Below, piece by piece: positions 63,027-64,000 of a DNA stretch of 64,000 bases. A model generated the notes under the pieces. The model made no database searches, had not been told where the DNA came from, and saw only the letters and a program-made list of their open reading frames with translations. Both the position numbers and the translations under genes were made by a program. Source of the stretch: Collinsella sp. BA40 (GTDB taxonomy: Bacteria > Actinomycetota > Coriobacteriia > Coriobacteriales > Coriobacteriaceae). The DNA lies in assembly GCF_008014645.1 (NCBI RefSeq), contig NZ_VOWY01000012.1, positions 1 to 64,000 of the forward strand, read 5' to 3'. Positions within the stretch are counted from its first letter, which is position 1, and every line of letters begins with the position of its first letter.

Positions 63027-63671
63027 ATGGGCGATTGCATAGACCGCTACCTGCATCTGGTTGCTGCGCGTCCGGATCTATTCGAGTCCGAGGGCGGTTT
63101 TGCCTATGTGACGGACGAGGCGCGGCTTCGGGAGCGTTCGAGCGCCGAGGCCCCGTTGGGCGCCCTATACGAGGGCGCCTACCATTACCTGCTGGTCGAT
63201 CTGATCCAGATGTCTGACGGCTCGCTGCTGCGCTACGAGCGATTCGTGCAGCGCGCGGCGGGCAGGGGCGTGGTCGTCGTGCCCGAAAGCGACGCCGGCA
63301 TCGTGTTGTTGCAGCAGGAGCGTCCGTCTGCCGGAGGGGTCTTCTGGGGATTCCCGCGCGGTTTCGGCGAAGACGGCTTGTCTGCGCATGAGAACGCTCG
63401 CAAGGAGCTGACGGAGGAGCTCGCGTGCACGGCGTGGGATTTCGTCGAGCTCGGTTCGTTTGTCGCCGATTCGGGTGTGACGGGCGACCGCGTGGTGGCG
63501 TTTAGCTGCTCGGTTTCCGATGTCGCCCCGAAGACGGGGTACGAGGGGACGCTGGCGTGGCGCGCGGTTCCCTACGAGGAGCTGCGCGGCATGGTGCAGG
63601 CGGGCGCGATCGATGACGGCATGACGCTCGCCGCCCTACGCCTGTACGAGGCGGCGAAGGGCCTGGCGTAA
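63027..63671 (+). CDS. Nudix hydrolase family protein
   Basis: 214 aa. The Nudix box GFGEDGLSAHENARKELTEE (about 111-130) keeps the Gly, Arg, Glu and Glu residues of G-x5-E-x7-R-E-x2-E-E-x-G-x, although the first Glu of the box is shifted and the final Gly reads Cys/Thr. Earlier, YERFVQRAAGRGVVVVPESD leads into the fold. It should hydrolyse a nucleoside diphosphate derivative such as ADP-ribose or a related compound; the substrate is unknown. AGGAGG precedes the ATG. Confidence 0.82.
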   Translation: MGDCIDRYLHLVAARPDLFESEGGFAYVTDEARLRERSSAEAPLGALYEGAYHYLLVDLIQMSDGSLLRYERFVQRAAGRGVVVVPESDAGIVLLQQERPSAGGVFWGFPRGFGEDGLSAHENARKELTEELACTAWDFVELGSFVADSGVTGDRVVAFSCSVSDVAPKTGYEGTLAWRAVPYEELRGMVQAGAIDDGMTLAALRLYEAAKGLA

Positions 63672-63731
63672 GGGGCCCGGACGGCCGGCGCCGCGGGCCG
63701 CCGCCGCGGGCCGGCGCCGCGGCCGTGGGCG

Positions 63732-63857
63732 CGGGCGGTCGGCGGGTTCGCGCGTATGCTTTTGGCCCGTTTTCGGGCGGTCGGCGGGTTCGCACGTATG
63801 CTTTTGGCCCGTTTTCGGGCGGTCGGCGGGTTCGCACGTATGCTTTTGGCCCGCTAT
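63732..63857. repeat. Three tandem 42-bp repeats
   Basis: Units start with CGGGCGGTCGGCGGGTTCGC at 63732, 63774 and 63816. Each continues (A/G)CGTATGCTTTTGGCCCG; they differ at only one or two positions until the last few bases. Confidence 0.8.
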
Positions 63858-63887
63858 CGTGCTGCGTGACGGGCCAAAAGCATACGT
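63836..63887. terminator. 18-bp stem-loop formed by the last 42-bp unit and an inverted copy
   Basis: ACGTATGCTTTTGGCCCG at 63836-63853 pairs perfectly with 63870-63887, loop 16 nt. It lies between the rightward Nudix gene and a probable leftward gene end, so may be a bidirectional terminator. Confidence 0.6.
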
Positions 63888-63975
63888 ACCTTAGAGACGA
63901 TGGCCCGGAGGCGTTTCGAATGCGCGCGCCCCCTGCGCGGCGGCTGGCTGCCTGTACGCGTCGTAGGCGCGCCCG

Positions 63976-64000
63976 CTACATGAAGAGGGCGGCGAGCATG
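63976..64000 (-). CDS. Possible 3' end of a gene running in from the right
   Basis: The minus strand reads MLAALFM and a TAG stop at 63978-63976, looking like the hydrophobic end of a membrane protein. Only eight codons are in the window, so this is tentative. Confidence 0.25.

Larger units (their letters stand above)
63672..63975. other. 300-bp region with GC palindromes and tandem repeats, no gene
   Basis: It begins with short palindromic GGCGCCGCGGGCC runs (63690-63730), then three 42-bp repeats and a long hairpin. The open leftward frame across the repeats is an artefact of the repeat length being a multiple of three. Confidence 0.5.

Noticed and set aside
59415-63056. 1213-codon minus-strand frame opposite prfC and the Nudix pair
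   Set aside because: Runs across three real plus-strand genes and their spacers; typical high-GC shadow frame.
63502-63837. Repetitive frame with RTRRPPENGPKAY units
   Set aside because: Created by 42-bp tandem repeats being a multiple of three and running antisense into the Nudix gene; no start signal.
1-64000. tRNA or rRNA genes and attachment sites
   Set aside because: No cloverleaf with the GGTTCGAATC-type T-arm or rRNA sequence was seen by eye, and no integrase gene is present; a tRNA search program would be needed to exclude tRNAs fully.

Overview
The window looks like chromosomal DNA of a high-GC gut actinobacterium of the class Coriobacteriia (Collinsella/Enorma/Olsenella type). The evidence is the high GC of the housekeeping genes, three SLH-like surface repeats of the FRPY...DMAAFLYR type, a wall-anchored fucosidase with an IPQTG sorting signal, the divergent ParC/ParE-like topoisomerase pair beside guaA, and many promoters with a TACAAT/TATAAT -10 box. 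The assignment to class is inference; no rRNA gene is present.

Layout. 0-8.5 kb is core: an XRE regulator with a palindromic operator, a degenerate HAD-like protein, asparaginase, GMP synthase, and a type II topoisomerase operon. 8.6-28.5 kb is an accessory region with several stretches clearly richer in A+T. It holds two metallophosphoesterase paralogues with a truncated third copy, a KptA remnant, a DUF4268-type nuclease-like protein, a zinc-ribbon gene pair, an Abi/HEPN protein, an Mrr-like nuclease fused to a large unknown region, the tail of a type III restriction subunit, a two-gene restriction-modification module, a decayed IS256-type element, a TcmP plus radical-SAM-like pair, a ParE/Phd toxin-antitoxin module, and decayed genes including a SIMPL-domain remnant. 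28.6-40 kb returns to the core style: a secreted transglutaminase-like surface protein, an alcohol dehydrogenase, Dus, a ribosomal-protection-type GTPase, TrmO and an aminotransferase, punctuated by a short palindromic repeat family and a 70-bp tandem array. 40.5-64 kb carries a large GH29 fucosidase, a GIY-YIG/AlkD fusion, RlmH, an RNA ligase next to RtcB, a Sel1 protein, a rhodanese lipoprotein, an opine-dehydrogenase-like enzyme, PurC, small hypotheticals, a WYL regulator, a SulP transporter, release factor 3 and a two-gene unit ending in a Nudix hydrolase.

How the genes fit together. The accessory region reads as a defence island: nucleases, a methyltransferase with its own HTH domain, an abortive-infection protein and a toxin-antitoxin pair lie among broken genes and an IS remnant. 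RNA repair is a second theme: Rnl2-like RNA ligase, RtcB and a KptA fragment. The candidates most worth pursuing as undescribed systems are the Mrr-like 538-aa fusion (15.8-17.4 kb), the TcmP/three-Cys pair (22.6-24.6 kb), the zinc-ribbon pair (12.6-13.9 kb), the GIY-YIG/AlkD fusion (44.5-45.5 kb), the RNA ligase/RtcB pair (47.3-49.6 kb) and the 70-bp repeat array (39.8-40.4 kb).
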